Position numbers and translations under genes: made by a program. Positions 26,456 to 37,954 of a stretch of 64,000 nucleotides of DNA are shown piece by piece. The DNA is from Falciphora oryzae (Eukaryota; Ascomycota; Sordariomycetes; Magnaporthales; Magnaporthaceae), in NCBI GenBank assembly GCA_000733355.1, contig JNVV01000002.1, positions 487,337 to 551,336 of the forward strand. The letters are read 5' to 3'. The notes beneath the pieces are model-generated. The model searched no databases and was not told the origin of the DNA. It saw nothing but the letters and a program-made list of their open reading frames with translations. Position 1 is the first letter of the stretch; each line of letters begins with the position of its first letter.

Positions 26456-27355
26456 GTTTGCTGGTTGTCCCTTCTTTGCCCCATCTCCACTGTGATGCAT
26501 TCATCTCTTTGCAGAAACAGGCACACTTGTGACGAGAGCATCTTCCTTCGGGTGCTCCGGCAACAAGGACCGAGAGGCAGCACATGGCCCTCGCATGGCT
26601 CTTTTGCCAAGATGGTGTGTGTCGAGGCAGCAGCGTGCCGTGGGGACCTATCGCATTCGCCATTCTCTCATACCGATGAGGCTGGACCTGAACCGCGCTG
26701 TCTTTTTTGATCTTTGTCCCGGCTCCGTATTCCTGGTTACCTGGTATCCGTGCCATACCCGTCCCTTGTCCCCGTGATGCGTTTCGCTGCCCCTCAAAGA
26801 CCGGGGGAACCATGCCTTTGCTTCTTGAGCCGCCCGCGGATGCCCGCCTTGTTGACGTGCAAGCCCTGAACCCTGTCAGTTTCCATGGAAGTCGCGCTTT
26901 TCGTCACCTCGGGGCCACAAAAACACCCGGCCTGCGACGCTGTATGGCGGACAGTAAGGCACGCCTCAGAAACAGGAGGTTGAGGGGAGGGAGAGTCTTT
27001 CGGAGAGGGGCTCGGTCGGAGAATGGCAATTACGGTGTGCGGTGTAGGCGGCAATGCTCCCCACACTCAGGAAGACAGGCGAGCAGGCAGTGCAGTGCAG
27101 TCGTCACCCAGGCCGGTCCATCTCGCCTCACCATCTTCTCTTGTTCTCCGATGTTATTACTCTCCTTGGCTCGTGGCGACAGTGGTGGCCCTGGAAGAAC
27201 GAAGACCCCAAGGCAGTTCAATCTCTGCCATCTCTCTGACTGTGAGCGGCGCATCCATGAGGGTGCGCTCGGCGTGATGACTCGCACAAAGTGTGAAACT
27301 CTCCGTTCAGGAGCGGCAGCTATCCATTACGGTGTATTCCATTTGCTCAATAGCG

Positions 27356-27376
27356 AAAAAAAAAAAAAAAAAAAAA
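27356..27376. repeat. Poly(A) tract, 21 bases
   Basis: Uninterrupted A run; to its right the region has no further long homopolymer up to mrs2. Confidence 0.95.
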
Positions 27377-29768
27377 CTCACCCCAGGCTGACTTGGCCGC
27401 GGACGGCGGACGCCCGAGCTGGCAAGGAAAGCCCAGCGACAGTTGTCCGCTGGCCAAAGCCGGGCAGAACACGGATGGCATGGGGACGTGGATAGATGCA
27501 TGCTGCAAAACGTCGGACACCAAAGGCTGGGAAAATCCCCGCTGGAATCTTACTGGTGACGAGGCTGGCCAGCCTGGAGGGTGGATGTCGGTTTGGCGGG
27601 GCTCTATTGACGCAACGCGCCCTCTGGCCGATATCCAGGCAGCGAGGCATATTGGGGGCTATCCGGTTTCTCCTCGTCGGGGTTCTGCAAGGCTACAATG
27701 CGATCATGTGTTCTGCTGTCAGCTCACAGCTCCGAAAGCGGGCTGGCTGCCTTGGAGCACAGCCAGCCCGACCTCGTTGCGTGCGCACTGGGAATTCTGA
27801 AAAGCCCATCAGCTATCTCGCATCGATCTGACATGCGTATAGGCTGGGATTCCGCATTTGGGGCTTGTCAGACGTTTAAATTCCCCTTCCGTGGCCGGAG
27901 AAGCCGGGCAAAGGAACATGGCATGCTGGGTCGGCAATACTACCGATGACTCTTCGATCGGGGGCCCAGCTGAACACTAAGGCGTCGATTCAGGGGGATA
28001 GCACGAGATCTGCACAAGGTCGAGTCCCAGTCCGGGCTTACAGCTTTGGATGTCTGCCACGAGTGATATCCATCTCTGCGGTGGCTTGCAAAGCGACGAG
28101 ACACCACTAAAATATTCACCTCGTTTCTAAGGTAATATCTTGGACGGTGGTAGCAATAGAATACAGTCTGTTGGCTTGTGATGTGCCAGACATCTCTTCT
28201 CGCCGCTGTCACACGACGCATTCGTTAGCGGATCTATAAATTGCTTGAAATCTAGGTAGGTAGCCTTGCGGCAACATTCCATCGACATGCTCTATATCAC
28301 GCAGCAGCGGCTCGGAGATCCGACTTCTCCGCTTCGCAATACAACTTCGGATAGCCGGTGTGTATCAACGGGCACGGATGGTGTCGCCTCCCTACTTCCT
28401 GGGGGTCAGACCAGACAGACTTGACTGCTTACTGTGCCCTCATCCGGCCCCCCGCCAACTATCCTGTATCCACCGGTTCAGATCTAGCGGTAAGCGAGAG
28501 GATGTGAAGCTGCATTCCTCCGCGCTCCAGCGTGTGGCATGCGGGTAGTCATAGAAACCATGTATTAGGCCGGATTCCTACCGAGCCGTTGGGGCCGAGA
28601 CCATCATCAAGGAACCGTTTAGTCACGGGAACTTGGCGCCGCCAGCGTATGCCCCCCCTTGGGCACCTAGACAGCTCATGACACACGATGAACGTAATTG
28701 CATCTGCCTTCTACATGGGTCGAATGCTCGACTGAGCTGTATTGCACCCCTAGCTGTCCCTCGGCCAGGTGTCACGGAGGCTGGGTCACATGGACCTGGC
28801 TGTTCTGTGCCTAGATGTGGCAACATGCGGTAGGCAGGCGTTCGGATAGCGTCGGGCTGTTGTCGAGACGCCCGTAAACACATATCTGTTTCTGTTCCAT
28901 TTGGCGAAGAGGTGGCGGGACCAGCCGAGCAGGCCGGTGTGAGTCGGGGTCTTTGTCGGGGCCGCGTTGACTCCCGTCTTTCGCCGTCGGTGGTGGCGGG
29001 GAAATTTTTGTGTCACCACCCAGTACGAAAGAAAAAGCCGAAATCGGCATGAGGGATGAGTCTGTGATAGCCTGCAACTACTAGGGATGTCTCATGACTA
29101 TACATCATTGATGGAGGCGATGTCTAGTCTAAGGCCTGGTCGAGACGAGGCTGTGGCTCGGGAACTCGGCAGCGTACTTGACCGCGATGCCGACATGGTG
29201 TCCAGCAAAAGTTCGGGTTACTCGAGGGCCCGAGCTTCGGCACGGATGCCGGGCGGGAAGGTTATCGAGTAGTCTCCGTCGCCGAAGGCTTTGCTCACGG
29301 GGATATAGATGATCAAGAGCCGGGGAGATATGCGCCGTCGCGCCGTCTTCCTCTACATATTGTCCGGGACAGAGATACGCTCTTTTATTGTCAGGAGCCG
29401 TGGCGTGCTCATTGTGTTCAAGTCGATCGGACCTACGTTCAATGCATTATCTCACTGCCGTGATTATGTTCATGTTCATTGAACTCATGAGTTCGACAGG
29501 GTCAAATCTCAAGATGGCCAATCCGGCTATAGTACAAGATGGGTTTATTCAGCTGCCACATGCAACATGAGCCACACGGGCTATACCTTTGCGGGTGATG
29601 GTAGGGAGCAGCGTCTAAATGCTGTAATATCTGCCATTATAATACATTTCAAGCTGGTTCCCATCTTAGCGGACCATGGCTCGTTTTAAGGGGGCGAGTG
29701 CGGCGATAAACAGAGAAGGGATGCAGTGCCAAAATACTCATGGCATCTTTGGGTCGGTTCCGATTTTA

Positions 29769-31696
29769 TCATAGCCACTTCCTAGTCTTGGGAATCCCGG
29801 GAGTGCCGTTGTTCTTCATCATCTCCGCACGCCGCAGCCCGGCCCTGAACCGGTCGTCAAGGGAGCCGCCGCTGCTGCCCGGCGAGCTAGGGCCGGAAGA
29901 AGGCGGCGCGAAGTGGCTGTGGCCCGCGTGGTGGTCGTCGCGAAACCAGGCAGAGTCGAGGTGGGCGCGGGCCTCGCTGCCGTGCATCTTGACACGCTGG
30001 ACCTTTCGCAGCTTGACAAGGCCGTACCAGCACACGAGGAGGGAGAAGACAACGGAGAAGCTGGTGACGCCGGCGAAGCCCCAGTTGGTCTCCTCGATGA
30101 AGTTCTCCAGGTTCATGCCGTAGAGGCCGGCCAGGAACGTGCCCATGGCCAGGCCGAGCGTGCCGATGCTGAACTTGAGGTCCAGTAACATGAGCGAGTT
30201 GCGGTTCGCGTCGAGGATCGCGCGGATGCTGTGCGCGATAGCAGATGGGCTTGTCAGACTTTGATGCTGGGGGCTTTGGGGGCCTTGGGAAACCTATAAC
30301 TCACATCTCCTCAGTGTTGCGAATGCTTGACACCAAGCTCCCTGCCTCCTGGACGACTTCGTCGCAGATCTTGTGGTAAGATTCGAGCAGCATCTCGACC
30401 TCAGTGTGGTCGTCCTCGCCACGGTACAGGTCGTGGCGCTTCTCGGTCAGGTACATAGCGGCCAAGTCGTCATCTGCCTCGAGCAACTCGTCGATGGCGT
30501 CACGCACGAGCTTGGCCTTTTGCTCAAATGTGCTGACCTTCTTCGACAGGACGAGAAGGATACGGAGACGGTCACGATTGATGTCGTCCTCAAGCTCGCG
30601 CAGGACGCGTACCACAGGCTCACGCACCGTGTACAGGTCGGCCTCGAGCGCGGTAGTCGCCGAGATAAGCACAGCTTCGAGCGCGCGGAACTCATAGGGC
30701 AGCCCGCCGGCCGAGTTGGGTCCTTGCTGCTTCTGCCGCAGCCGGCCCTGAAGATCGTACATGAAAGCCGACTGATTATATGACGTCTTAGATCCAAACA
30801 CGTCGAAGAGCAGCACTCGGTTCGACTTGATGAGCACCCTGAGGTGCAACAGGTTCAGCAGGATCGCCGACGGCCGCACGAGTATGTGTGGCAAGTTGGA
30901 CGAGTCGATCTTTCTGAGATCTCGTGGCAGAAGTCCATACTTTATGTACATGTCAGCAAAGCAACTGCGAGATAAGATAGCCATAGGTGCATACCTTCGC
31001 AATCAGCTCGCTCTTCTTGTACTCGCCGTCAACAAGTATAACCTCGCCGTTCTCGTCGACCTCGGTGCAGCGCAGCCTGGGGTCCATGGGCGCCCGCATA
31101 AGCTGCGTCCTGCGGGAGCCAAAGGTGAAGTTGCTGTCGGGCCCACAGTCGTCGCCGCACATGTCGTCGGACCGCCGCAGCGGCTTCCTGGCCCCCCAGA
31201 GCCTCTCCTGCCATGTCATTTTCGACGCGCTGCGGCGGTGTTGTTGGTGGTCCGTGGGCGACGACCATAGTGAGGACGAGGAGGCCTCGCCGCCGCCGCC
31301 CATATTCTTTCCCGCGTCCCCCCCGCCCAGGCTGCCCCTCCGTCTGCGGAGCGCCCGCGGCAAGATCCCCTCAACACTGAAGAGAGACGCCTCGAGGTTG
31401 CCTTCTAACTTTCTGGGCGGCGGGGGCGGGGCTGTCGTCCGGGGGCTGCATCGTGCAGCGCTAGCGGAGAAGGCGCGCGCAGCCGAGGGCAACGGCCTGC
31501 CGCCGAGATACGTGATGCGGCTGTGGGTCAGGCATTGTTGGCGGCGGCCGCTCACTGATGTGCGGGGTGGCCGGCACGGCGCGCGGGCGGCAGCGGCAGC
31601 GGTGCCGAGGGACAAGACCAGGCCGTCGGTCTGCGAGCGGAGGAATCGCAGCAGACGCGGGGAGGGGACAGGCAGGCTCGGTGCCGGCGGAGGCAT
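29769..31696 (-). CDS. mrs2: Mrs2-type mitochondrial magnesium channel
   Basis: Mrs2 is a CorA-family pentameric Mg2+ channel of the inner mitochondrial membrane. Three exons are inferred: 31696-30995, 30939-30305 and 30228-29769. The introns of 55 and 76 bases start GTATGC and GTGAGT; joins read ELIAK-YGLLPRDLRKID and NTEE-IIRAILDANRNSL. The protein has 598 residues. The N-terminus is rich in Arg, Ala and Pro with few acids, as in a mitochondrial presequence. The matrix domain carries YGLLPRDLRKIDSS and LPYEFRALEAVL, both family landmarks. Near the C-terminus, the first membrane helix ends in the selectivity motif GMN (about residue 482), followed by a short loop and a second helix. A basic, Ser/Gly-rich tail ends the protein. 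The GMN plus two-helix layout excludes most other transporters. Its 5' end faces the F-box-like gene. Confidence 0.95.
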
Positions 31697-32374
31697 TGCA
31701 GGTGTGTGCAGCTCAGCTCAGCTCAGCGTCGCCGGGGATATGCCGGGTTGGCGTTGACATGTGCCATATGCTGGCTGCGGCAAGGCGTGGGCGTTGTGGG
31801 CCGCTGTGTCGTAGTCGACAGCCTTCTTTTTGGCGATGCGGAAAATGTTTGCTGCCAAAGCAAATTCTTTGACGTGACGGAATGTCGTTGCGATCAATAG
31901 GCCAACCCGGGGGAGCAGAGGCTTCTCGAGCTTCTGATTGGCTGATCCGCAGCTTAGATTCCAGGAGTGGGGTAGAATTATCGGGCGCACTCTGCCTGTG
32001 ACGTTGCTGCCAGATAGATTAAATTCGGGGTAAAATTTCTGGGCTCACTGTGGGCAGACTCGGAATGAGCCGAAAACACTTGACTGGTGCCACGAGTTGA
32101 ACAAGGCTGGGCTCATCCCCTGCGGGCAAGCAGCTAGCTATTTGGAGGGTAAGTTTTCTGCTGCATTAACCAAGTCTGTTCTTTGAAAGGTGAAACACCA
32201 GGACGGTGCCCTTGTACTCAGCTTGGATGCTCCTTCATCTTGGTTCCTCGTTCTCCTTTTCATTCTCACAAGCACCATTGCTATCTATCTCACTCTTGCT
32301 CTTGCTCTCACTCAGATACTATTAGGGCTTTGCTGTACAGCTTACACTCTATCTTCTCATTAGGGGGATCTTGC
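31697..32374. other. Divergent intergenic region, mrs2 and F-box-like gene
   Basis: This 678-base spacer separates two head-to-head genes. It includes a short AGCTC tandem repeat at about 31707-31727 next to the mrs2 start and a CT-rich stretch at about 32220-32310 before the plus-strand gene, a common feature of fungal core promoters. No coding segment is seen. Confidence 0.6.
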
Positions 32375-33587
32375 ATGGAGAGAGCAGAGATGAAGCTGAC
32401 CCCCATCCCCCAAAAAGGGGCCAGGGGTGCTGTGGACTCTACTGAGGGGGGCAAGCGCACCGCGGGCAAGTCCTTCGAGGGCAAAACCAAGCGTAAGAAG
32501 AGCTCGAGCACGGCTCGCCATGGCTCCGGATCCCGCCTGGCAGCTAGAGAATCCTCCAAAGCGCTTCGTCTCCGGACCCGAAGGCGGAGGACGTCGCTGT
32601 TGGACCTGCCCGACTGGTTCCTCGTAGACGTCTTCATGCTGGAGAAGAACTTCAGCTTCCCGCGCTGCTGCGGCTGGATCGGCCGTGCGCTCTCGCACCC
32701 TTACGTCCTCCGCCGGCTGATCGCTGATGGCTTCTCTCCGACCTGGGACGTCTGGTTCGGCTGTGCCGCCCAAGAAGTCCTTGCCTACCAGTGCCTGCCC
32801 AATTCGACTACCTACACCTGGATCGGCGACAGGGGCAGGTTCGGCGGTGATCCAAAGCTGCAAGACGACATTCTCGCGCAAAAGTGGCTCACCCTGGACC
32901 GTCTGCTCCAGGCACAGCAGATCTGGCTGGATACCAAGCGGAAATGGGTTCCCACCTACTACCGCGTTCCGCTGCCCGTGAGACTGCAAGCCAAGCGGAG
33001 TCATGCCAGTCGAAGCGTCGGCTTCGAGGGCCTCGTGCAGGTCCCTGGTTTCAGTGTTAAAGAGCAGTTCGAACTGGAGTTCAAGGCCGCCGTCACGGAC
33101 ATGGCTGTGGATGCCCTCCGCGCCCCGTCATACCCAAACATGCTCGAGGTTCACCAGGCCACCTGCTTTCCAGATCGACTGATCACAGGGCCGTGGGGCG
33201 AGGATGACGTGAAACTGTTGTTTTGGCTGGGCCGGGCTGGGGCTGTCATGTCGGACAACCAGTCCTGGGAGGTATGTTGAGTTGGGTTGGCCTTCCCAAA
33301 CTGAGGCTCGACCGCGGCTGACCATGTTGAGTAACCCACTACTCTAGATCGTTGTCGAAGGCCTCGACTGCATGACCTCTATTGCTAGAAAGCATGGGCC
33401 AGAGAGCGCGGATATAGAGCAGACCCGAAACCATATCTCACGAGTTGTCAGGCTCTTCGAGATGTTCAGGATCTGGGACAAGGTTCCGTACAAGACCTTC
33501 CTGGACTATTCAAATGACCATGATCTCGGGTGGTTGTTCGAGGTTTTGGTGCTGCGGACTCGGATTGGGGAGTCCCTGGTCCGCTAG
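32375..33587 (+). CDS. Uncharacterised F-box-like fungal protein
   Basis: I do not recognise a defined function. Two exons, 32375-33271 and 33348-33587, are joined by a 76-base intron (GTATGT ... CTAG) in phase 0, giving 378 residues. The first in-frame ATG was taken as the start; the open frame upstream has none. A basic N-terminus of about 65 residues (KRKKSS, RLRTRRRRTS) precedes LLDLPDWFLVDVF, a Leu-Pro segment reminiscent of an F-box. The rest is a compact Trp-rich domain with WDVWFGCAAQEVLAYQ, GGDPKLQDDILAQKWLTL and LDTKRKWVPTYY. I recall similar blocks in lineage-expanded Sordariomycete proteins of unknown role, some annotated as F-box proteins. If it is an F-box protein it would serve as an SCF ubiquitin-ligase adaptor, but the F-box is weak and this is inference. 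Confidence 0.75.
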
Positions 33588-34391
33588 CAGAGCACCATAA
33601 GACAGCCCACCTAGATTCCTGGATGGCCACAGAGCACCGACTCTAGTCTAGCTAATCACCGAACACACCTTATCTTGAGCCATTTCTGCAGTAGCCGAAG
33701 GAGCCGGGTCTACCTGACCCGAGGAGCAGGAGGTTGAAGCAGAGGTCGAGTCAAGGTCTGCGCTATGGAAGCGAAATCCTAAATTCGAGTCAAGAAAACG
33801 AGAAAAATCAGCTAGCATCTGAGATCTGGACATAGAGCTTGGCGTGAAGTCTCGGCCCCGAAAATCAAAAGGCAAGTAACAGGCACAAGGGTCACCTAGG
33901 TGATATCCCCCTTCGTTGGCGCTATGACTCGACTCCATCCTCACCGACAGGCACTGCTAGGAAATGGGGTGTCGCTGCGGTGCTGAAATGCGGCTTTCTT
34001 ATCACCAATCCCGTGGAGCTCCGAGTCACGATTCGGTGCCGATGCCCCCGCCTCAGATGGAGGTCCCACCCGCCCGGTATCGGCGGGCCGTTATCATCAA
34101 AGGCTGGGCGACCTTCCCAATCCGAAGAGACCCGGCTGATACTGGTGTGCTAAAAAAGGCCCAAGGGCGATAAGATGGCAAGCAAATGCCGCACCTTCCG
34201 TCGGTGAGCTCCACGGTCAACGCAAGAATTGCCAAGCAATGGGAGGAAGCTGCTCGGCATGTCGGCCGGAGGTGTCGGGCCACGCCGAAAGGCATGCACG
34301 GCCTGACTCTATAAAGTCGTGTTAGCTGGCTGCACCTACTGGCCTAGAATCCCGGAAGACAGCCCGTCAACAGTTGTTGCTCCTAAACGCG
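33588..34391. other. Intergenic: 3' flank of F-box-like gene and asparaginase promoter
   Basis: A 98-codon open frame at 33648-33944 (-) has mixed third positions and no motif; it is not called. The right end is the asparaginase promoter, with a TATA box at 34310. Confidence 0.6.
34310..34315 (+). promoter_or_regulatory. TATA box of the asparaginase gene
   Basis: TATAAA lies 76 bases before the asparaginase ATG, a plausible distance for a fungal gene with a short leader. Confidence 0.6.
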
Positions 34392-35510
34392 ATGCTCTCC
34401 CGGCTCCTCCTCGTCTGCCTCGCCCAGCTCACGGGTCTCGGCGCAGCGGCCCCAGCGGCCCTTCCCGGGCTGCCACCGCACCTGCCCGCTCACCAGCTGA
34501 GCGCCCGCGATGCTAGCTCATACAACGGCAGCTTGCCAAACATCACCATCTTTGCAACGGGCGGCACCATCGCGGGCTCCGCGGCCTCCAACACCCAAAC
34601 GACAGGGTACCAGGCGGGCGTATTAGGCGTCGATATCCTCATCTCGGCCGTGCCCGAGCTCCGCAACGTCTCCAACGTCAAGGGTGTCCAGGTCGCCAAC
34701 GTGGGCTCGTCCAACGTCACGCCCGAGCTCCTGCTCAACCTGACACGCCTCGTCCAGGCCGCGCTCGACGACCCGCACTGCCAAGGCGCCGTCGTGACGC
34801 ACGGCACCGACACGCTCGAGGAGACGGCCTTCTTCCTGGACCTGACGATCCGGTCCGAGAAGCCCGTCGTCGTCGTCGGCGCCATGCGGCCCGCGTCCGC
34901 CGTCAGCGCCGATGGGCCCATGAACCTGCTCGAGGCCGTCTCGCTGGCCGCCAGCCCAGCCGCCAGGGGCCGCGGCGCCATGGTCGTGCTCAACGACCGC
35001 ATCAGCAGCGCCTTTTACGTGACCAAGACGCACGCCAACGCCCTCGACACGTTTGTAGCTCGTGAGCAGGGCTACCTCGGCTTCTTCATCGACGCCAAGC
35101 CCATCTTCTACTACGCCCCGGTCTTGCCGGTCGGCCGTGTCAACTTCGACGTGCTGTCGCTGAAGCAGCTGCCCCAGGTCGACATCCTGTTCGGCCACCA
35201 GGGCCTGACGCCGGCGCTGGCGCGCGCCGCCGTCGGTGCGGGCGCGAAAGGGCTGGTGCTCGCGGGCATGGGCGCCGGGTCGTGGACGCCGCAGGGGATG
35301 GCGGTGCTGGCGGACCTGGCGCGCGACAGGGGCACGCAGGTGGTGGCGTCGAGCAGGACCATGGGCGGGTTCGTGGGGAGGGACGGCACGGGCAACGTGT
35401 ACGGCGCCCAGGACCTGAACCCGCAGAAGGCGCGCATAATGCTGCAGCTCGCGCTCGGCGTGGGCTACTCGTCGGAGCAGCTCGCCACGCTTTTCGCGTT
35501 TGGCTCATGA
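34392..35510 (+). CDS. Secreted L-asparaginase (type II-like)
   Basis: L-asparaginase hydrolyses asparagine to aspartate and ammonia; secreted forms release nitrogen from outside the cell. It is a single exon of 372 residues. The first ATG of the frame is at 34392. Residues 1 to about 20 form a signal peptide (MLSRLLLVCLAQL, then Ala-rich). The first catalytic motif, ATGGTIAG, lies at about 55-62 and the second, THGTDTLEETA, at about 136-146; both threonines are present, with Asp next to the second. Other family blocks are GAMRPASAVSADGPMNLLEA and VLNDRI. Several Asn-X-Ser/Thr sites (NGS, NIT, NVS, NVT, NLT) fit a secreted glycoprotein. The gene converges on the CREG-like gene. Such genes are classic targets of AreA-type factors, and one is encoded about 17 kb away, but no link is shown here. 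Confidence 0.95.
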   Translation: MLSRLLLVCLAQLTGLGAAAPAALPGLPPHLPAHQLSARDASSYNGSLPNITIFATGGTIAGSAASNTQTTGYQAGVLGVDILISAVPELRNVSNVKGVQVANVGSSNVTPELLLNLTRLVQAALDDPHCQGAVVTHGTDTLEETAFFLDLTIRSEKPVVVVGAMRPASAVSADGPMNLLEAVSLAASPAARGRGAMVVLNDRISSAFYVTKTHANALDTFVAREQGYLGFFIDAKPIFYYAPVLPVGRVNFDVLSLKQLPQVDILFGHQGLTPALARAAVGAGAKGLVLAGMGAGSWTPQGMAVLADLARDRGTQVVASSRTMGGFVGRDGTGNVYGAQDLNPQKARIMLQLALGVGYSSEQLATLFAFGS

Positions 35511-35793
35511 GGAGGGGGAAGGGTTACGAGTTCCACGAACTTGATGACTTTTACAACCAAATCGGCCCCTGAGGACAGTCATGCTATGGGATTACGAGTA
35601 TAATGGTATGCCTTATATAATATAATTAAGCTAGCTTGAGCATACTCGAATTCCACACGAGTATCACAGGCCTTCTGGCCATGAAGAGGTGCACGATTAA
35701 CTCATGCAGCATCCAAAGTCAAGAGGCATCCAACTTGAGCCTAAAGAGGCAAGGTTTCAAACCAGATGTCGCGTGGCACGTATACCAAAACCT
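35511..35793. other. Short convergent spacer
   Basis: The 283 bases between the asparaginase stop and the CREG-like stop hold both 3' UTRs. An AT-rich patch at about 35610-35635 (TATATAATATAATTAA) could carry poly(A) signals. Confidence 0.5.
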
Positions 35794-36663
35794 TTACAGA
35801 TCCGCGAGCTCCCGCATGGACCACTCCTTCCACCCGGGCTTCTCGCCCGGCAGGCGGATGGCCTCCCATTCGGCGCGCGTGACCCTGCTATACTCATCGA
35901 CGGGGATCCAGCCGATGTAGGCGCGATCGCCAAACCCGCCGATCCAGTAAACCTTGGTTACAACCAGACGGACCCATTCGGCCTCGTGAATGGGGTTGCC
36001 AGGGAGCCAGTACTTTGCGTCGGGGTGAGTGCCGACGTAGCAGGCCGTCACGCCGGCCACCTTTGAGGGCTCGATCTTCTCGAGGTAGCCCAGGAGCGAA
36101 AAGCGCGGCAGGTTGGCGCCCGAGTAGGGCTGTGGATCGGGCCGGCTATCGGAAGCCTGCTCTTCCTGCCGCCGCGACAGCCCGAGCAGGGAGCGCAGGG
36201 AGTCCTCCAGGACCGAAAGCAAGGACGGCGAGGAGGATGGGGCGGAGCGGATGCGGCGGCTGGGCGGGTAAGGCGGAACCCACGCAAGGCTAATGCTAAT
36301 ATTGGAGCCGCGGCGGACGTTCTGGAACGAGGTGCCGATGTGGAGCTCCAGGATGGTCGGGTTGCCGCCGCTGCCGTCCTCGCAGTCGGCGATGTAGTCC
36401 GTCAGCCCGACGGGGGCGCCGCCTATGCCGCCCTCTTTGTTGCTGGGGAAGACGGTCGAGAAGGTGGCGAAGGGCGTCAGGGACAGGATGCGGCGCGCCA
36501 TGACGGCCGACTCGTACGACGTCGGGATTTTGAAGCCCGAGCTGGACGCAGTCGCTGGGTCCGGGTTCGAGAAGAGGAACTCGGGTGCGGGCGACATAGG
36601 CGCCACCGGAGCGATAGCCGCAGCTACTGGGCCGGCAGCGAGGAGGATGCTGGCAGCCTTCAT
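35794..36663 (-). CDS. CREG-like secreted protein, pyridoxamine-oxidase/FMN-binding split-barrel fold
   Basis: It is a single exon of 289 residues starting at MKAASILLAAG; the first ~18 residues look like a signal peptide. The blocks ESAVMARRILSLTPFATFST, PVGLTDYIADC and LELHIGTSFQNV match the fungal CREG1-like branch of the pyridoxamine-5'-phosphate oxidase split-barrel superfamily. The C-terminal half carries CYVGTHPDAKYWLPGNPIHE and VTKVYWIGGFGDRAYIGW, also typical of this branch. CREG-type proteins are secreted or vacuolar and often do not act as classic oxidases; the role in fungi is not established. A Ser/Pro-rich insertion with RRQEEQ sits in the middle. An upstream in-frame extension to 36795 exists but would bury the signal peptide, so the inner Met was chosen. 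Confidence 0.85.
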   Translation of the reverse strand: MKAASILLAAGPVAAAIAPVAPMSPAPEFLFSNPDPATASSSGFKIPTSYESAVMARRILSLTPFATFSTVFPSNKEGGIGGAPVGLTDYIADCEDGSGGNPTILELHIGTSFQNVRRGSNISISLAWVPPYPPSRRIRSAPSSSPSLLSVLEDSLRSLLGLSRRQEEQASDSRPDPQPYSGANLPRFSLLGYLEKIEPSKVAGVTACYVGTHPDAKYWLPGNPIHEAEWVRLVVTKVYWIGGFGDRAYIGWIPVDEYSRVTRAEWEAIRLPGEKPGWKEWSMRELADL

Positions 36664-37954
36664 TTTGGGTGAGATTCTTCTTTTCCCTGTTTGCTCAAAA
36701 AACCCAGTCACTTCTACTTGGACACCCAAATAGCTGAGATTGAGAAAGGGACGGGTTTGGCTCGACGGTTGTTGAAGCAGGATTACGAGCGACAAAACGC
36801 GAACAAAGAGAGGAGGAGCGAAGAAAACGAGAGCAAGGACGGAAGCGGTGGGAGACAGTGCCAGCTATCTATCTATACGTTCGTGTCAAATGCTTGTCAT
36901 TGTTTGAGCTGCACCGCGGTTGCGCAATTGCGAGTGCAGCAGAGTGGCAGGCCGACAAGGCCAAGGCGTGGGGATCATCTGAGGCGGATGGGACGACGAA
37001 TGACCAGGGTGGTGGGGTTCTCGCGCCTCCTAGCGGCCTTGGCCCGAAATGCATTGCGTCGTGACCGGGTGGACATGGATCATTGCGTGCTGCTGTCGAC
37101 GAACCAGACCCTTGTATTGGAGGGAAAGTCGCGGCAGCGAGGACGCTGGGTGCGTTGATTTTGATTTTCTGTAGCCTCGGTACCAACACCGCACGCTACC
37201 TTCAAGTGTCCGTCGCTCACTCGTTCGTTCCAGCTCCCGTTGGCTTCTGCCGCTGCTGTGGAACCATGTGCCCATTGTGGAGTGCCAAGACATTTTATCA
37301 ATCTGATAATCTGCAGGCCCGTGCGCCAGTCCTTTCTGCCTCAGGCCCAAGGCGGGGGGGACTCGACCCCGTCGATTGAATTCTTGTCAGGAAGGAATGC
37401 GGGACACTCTGCGGTTGCCGAGTCAACATGGCTGTGTCCCGCATCCCGCTTTGGGCCACTCTCAAACAGGAAGGGCAGCCCAACGAGACCTGAGAATTCC
37501 AGCCGCGGCCGACGTCAATTTGCAGCCAGCAGCACAACAAACCCGGCGGCAGTCGAGAGCTGCGGCCCTGCAGCGACACCAACGTCGTCAAGGTTTGGCG
37601 TCGCATCCTGCACCCGCCGTCGAGATCCTGGTCTATTCCCCGCCGCCTCTTCACATGCAGCCTTGCCCCATCATCCCTTTCTGAATATTCCCAGATTCCC
37701 CCCACCAGCGGTGTGGAGAATCCTTTTCGATCTGCGGCACGCACGGGCAAACATCGCTGCTGTCCTCTTCGCCGCCATCGAGACAGAGATCGCTCGTCGA
37801 AAGGAGATTGCGAAAACAAAGTGCTCTCGCAGTAGCTCGCGGCAGCTGTACGCCTCACGCGTGCGCGCCGATCCATCTCGGATTTTTTCTCGGTCGAAAG
37901 CGGGCAGCCACACAACCCCCGCCAGTCCCGCCGCCGCACCCGCCGTCGTCCACG
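36664..37954. other. Divergent intergenic region, CREG-like gene and dbf2
   Basis: This 1.3 kb spacer holds both promoters. An antisense open frame (38386-37298) crosses it but continues against the dbf2 exon and is a shadow. A short CTAT repeat lies at about 36865-36878. No separate gene is seen. Confidence 0.6.

Larger units (their letters stand above)
18578..29768. other. 11.2 kb region without a recognisable gene
   Basis: This lies upstream of the cyclin gene (-) and downstream of mrs2 (-). Open frames reach 262 codons (26707-27495, +) and 220 codons (23056-23718, +), but they are Arg/Pro/Ser-rich mixtures without domains, and often cross homopolymer runs. About 18578-20200 is probably cyclin promoter and leader. 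About 20200-27500 carries most of the long A/T runs. About 27900-29700 lacks such runs and looks closer to even base composition, which could be decayed repeat DNA. I found no tRNA, 5S rRNA or intact transposase or reverse transcriptase. Non-coding RNA or a gene of tiny exons cannot be excluded. Confidence 0.5.

Noticed and set aside
26707..27495. 262-codon plus-strand frame in the gene-poor region
   Set aside because: No domain, mixed codon use, and it reads through a 21-base A run as a Lys stretch.
28010..28035. T-arm-like sequence (GGTCGAGTCCC)
   Set aside because: No matching acceptor stem, D-arm or anticodon arm could be folded around it, so no tRNA is called.
33648..33944. 98-codon minus-strand frame before the asparaginase gene
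   Set aside because: Third positions are mixed and no signal or motif is present; it could be a small gene but is not supported.
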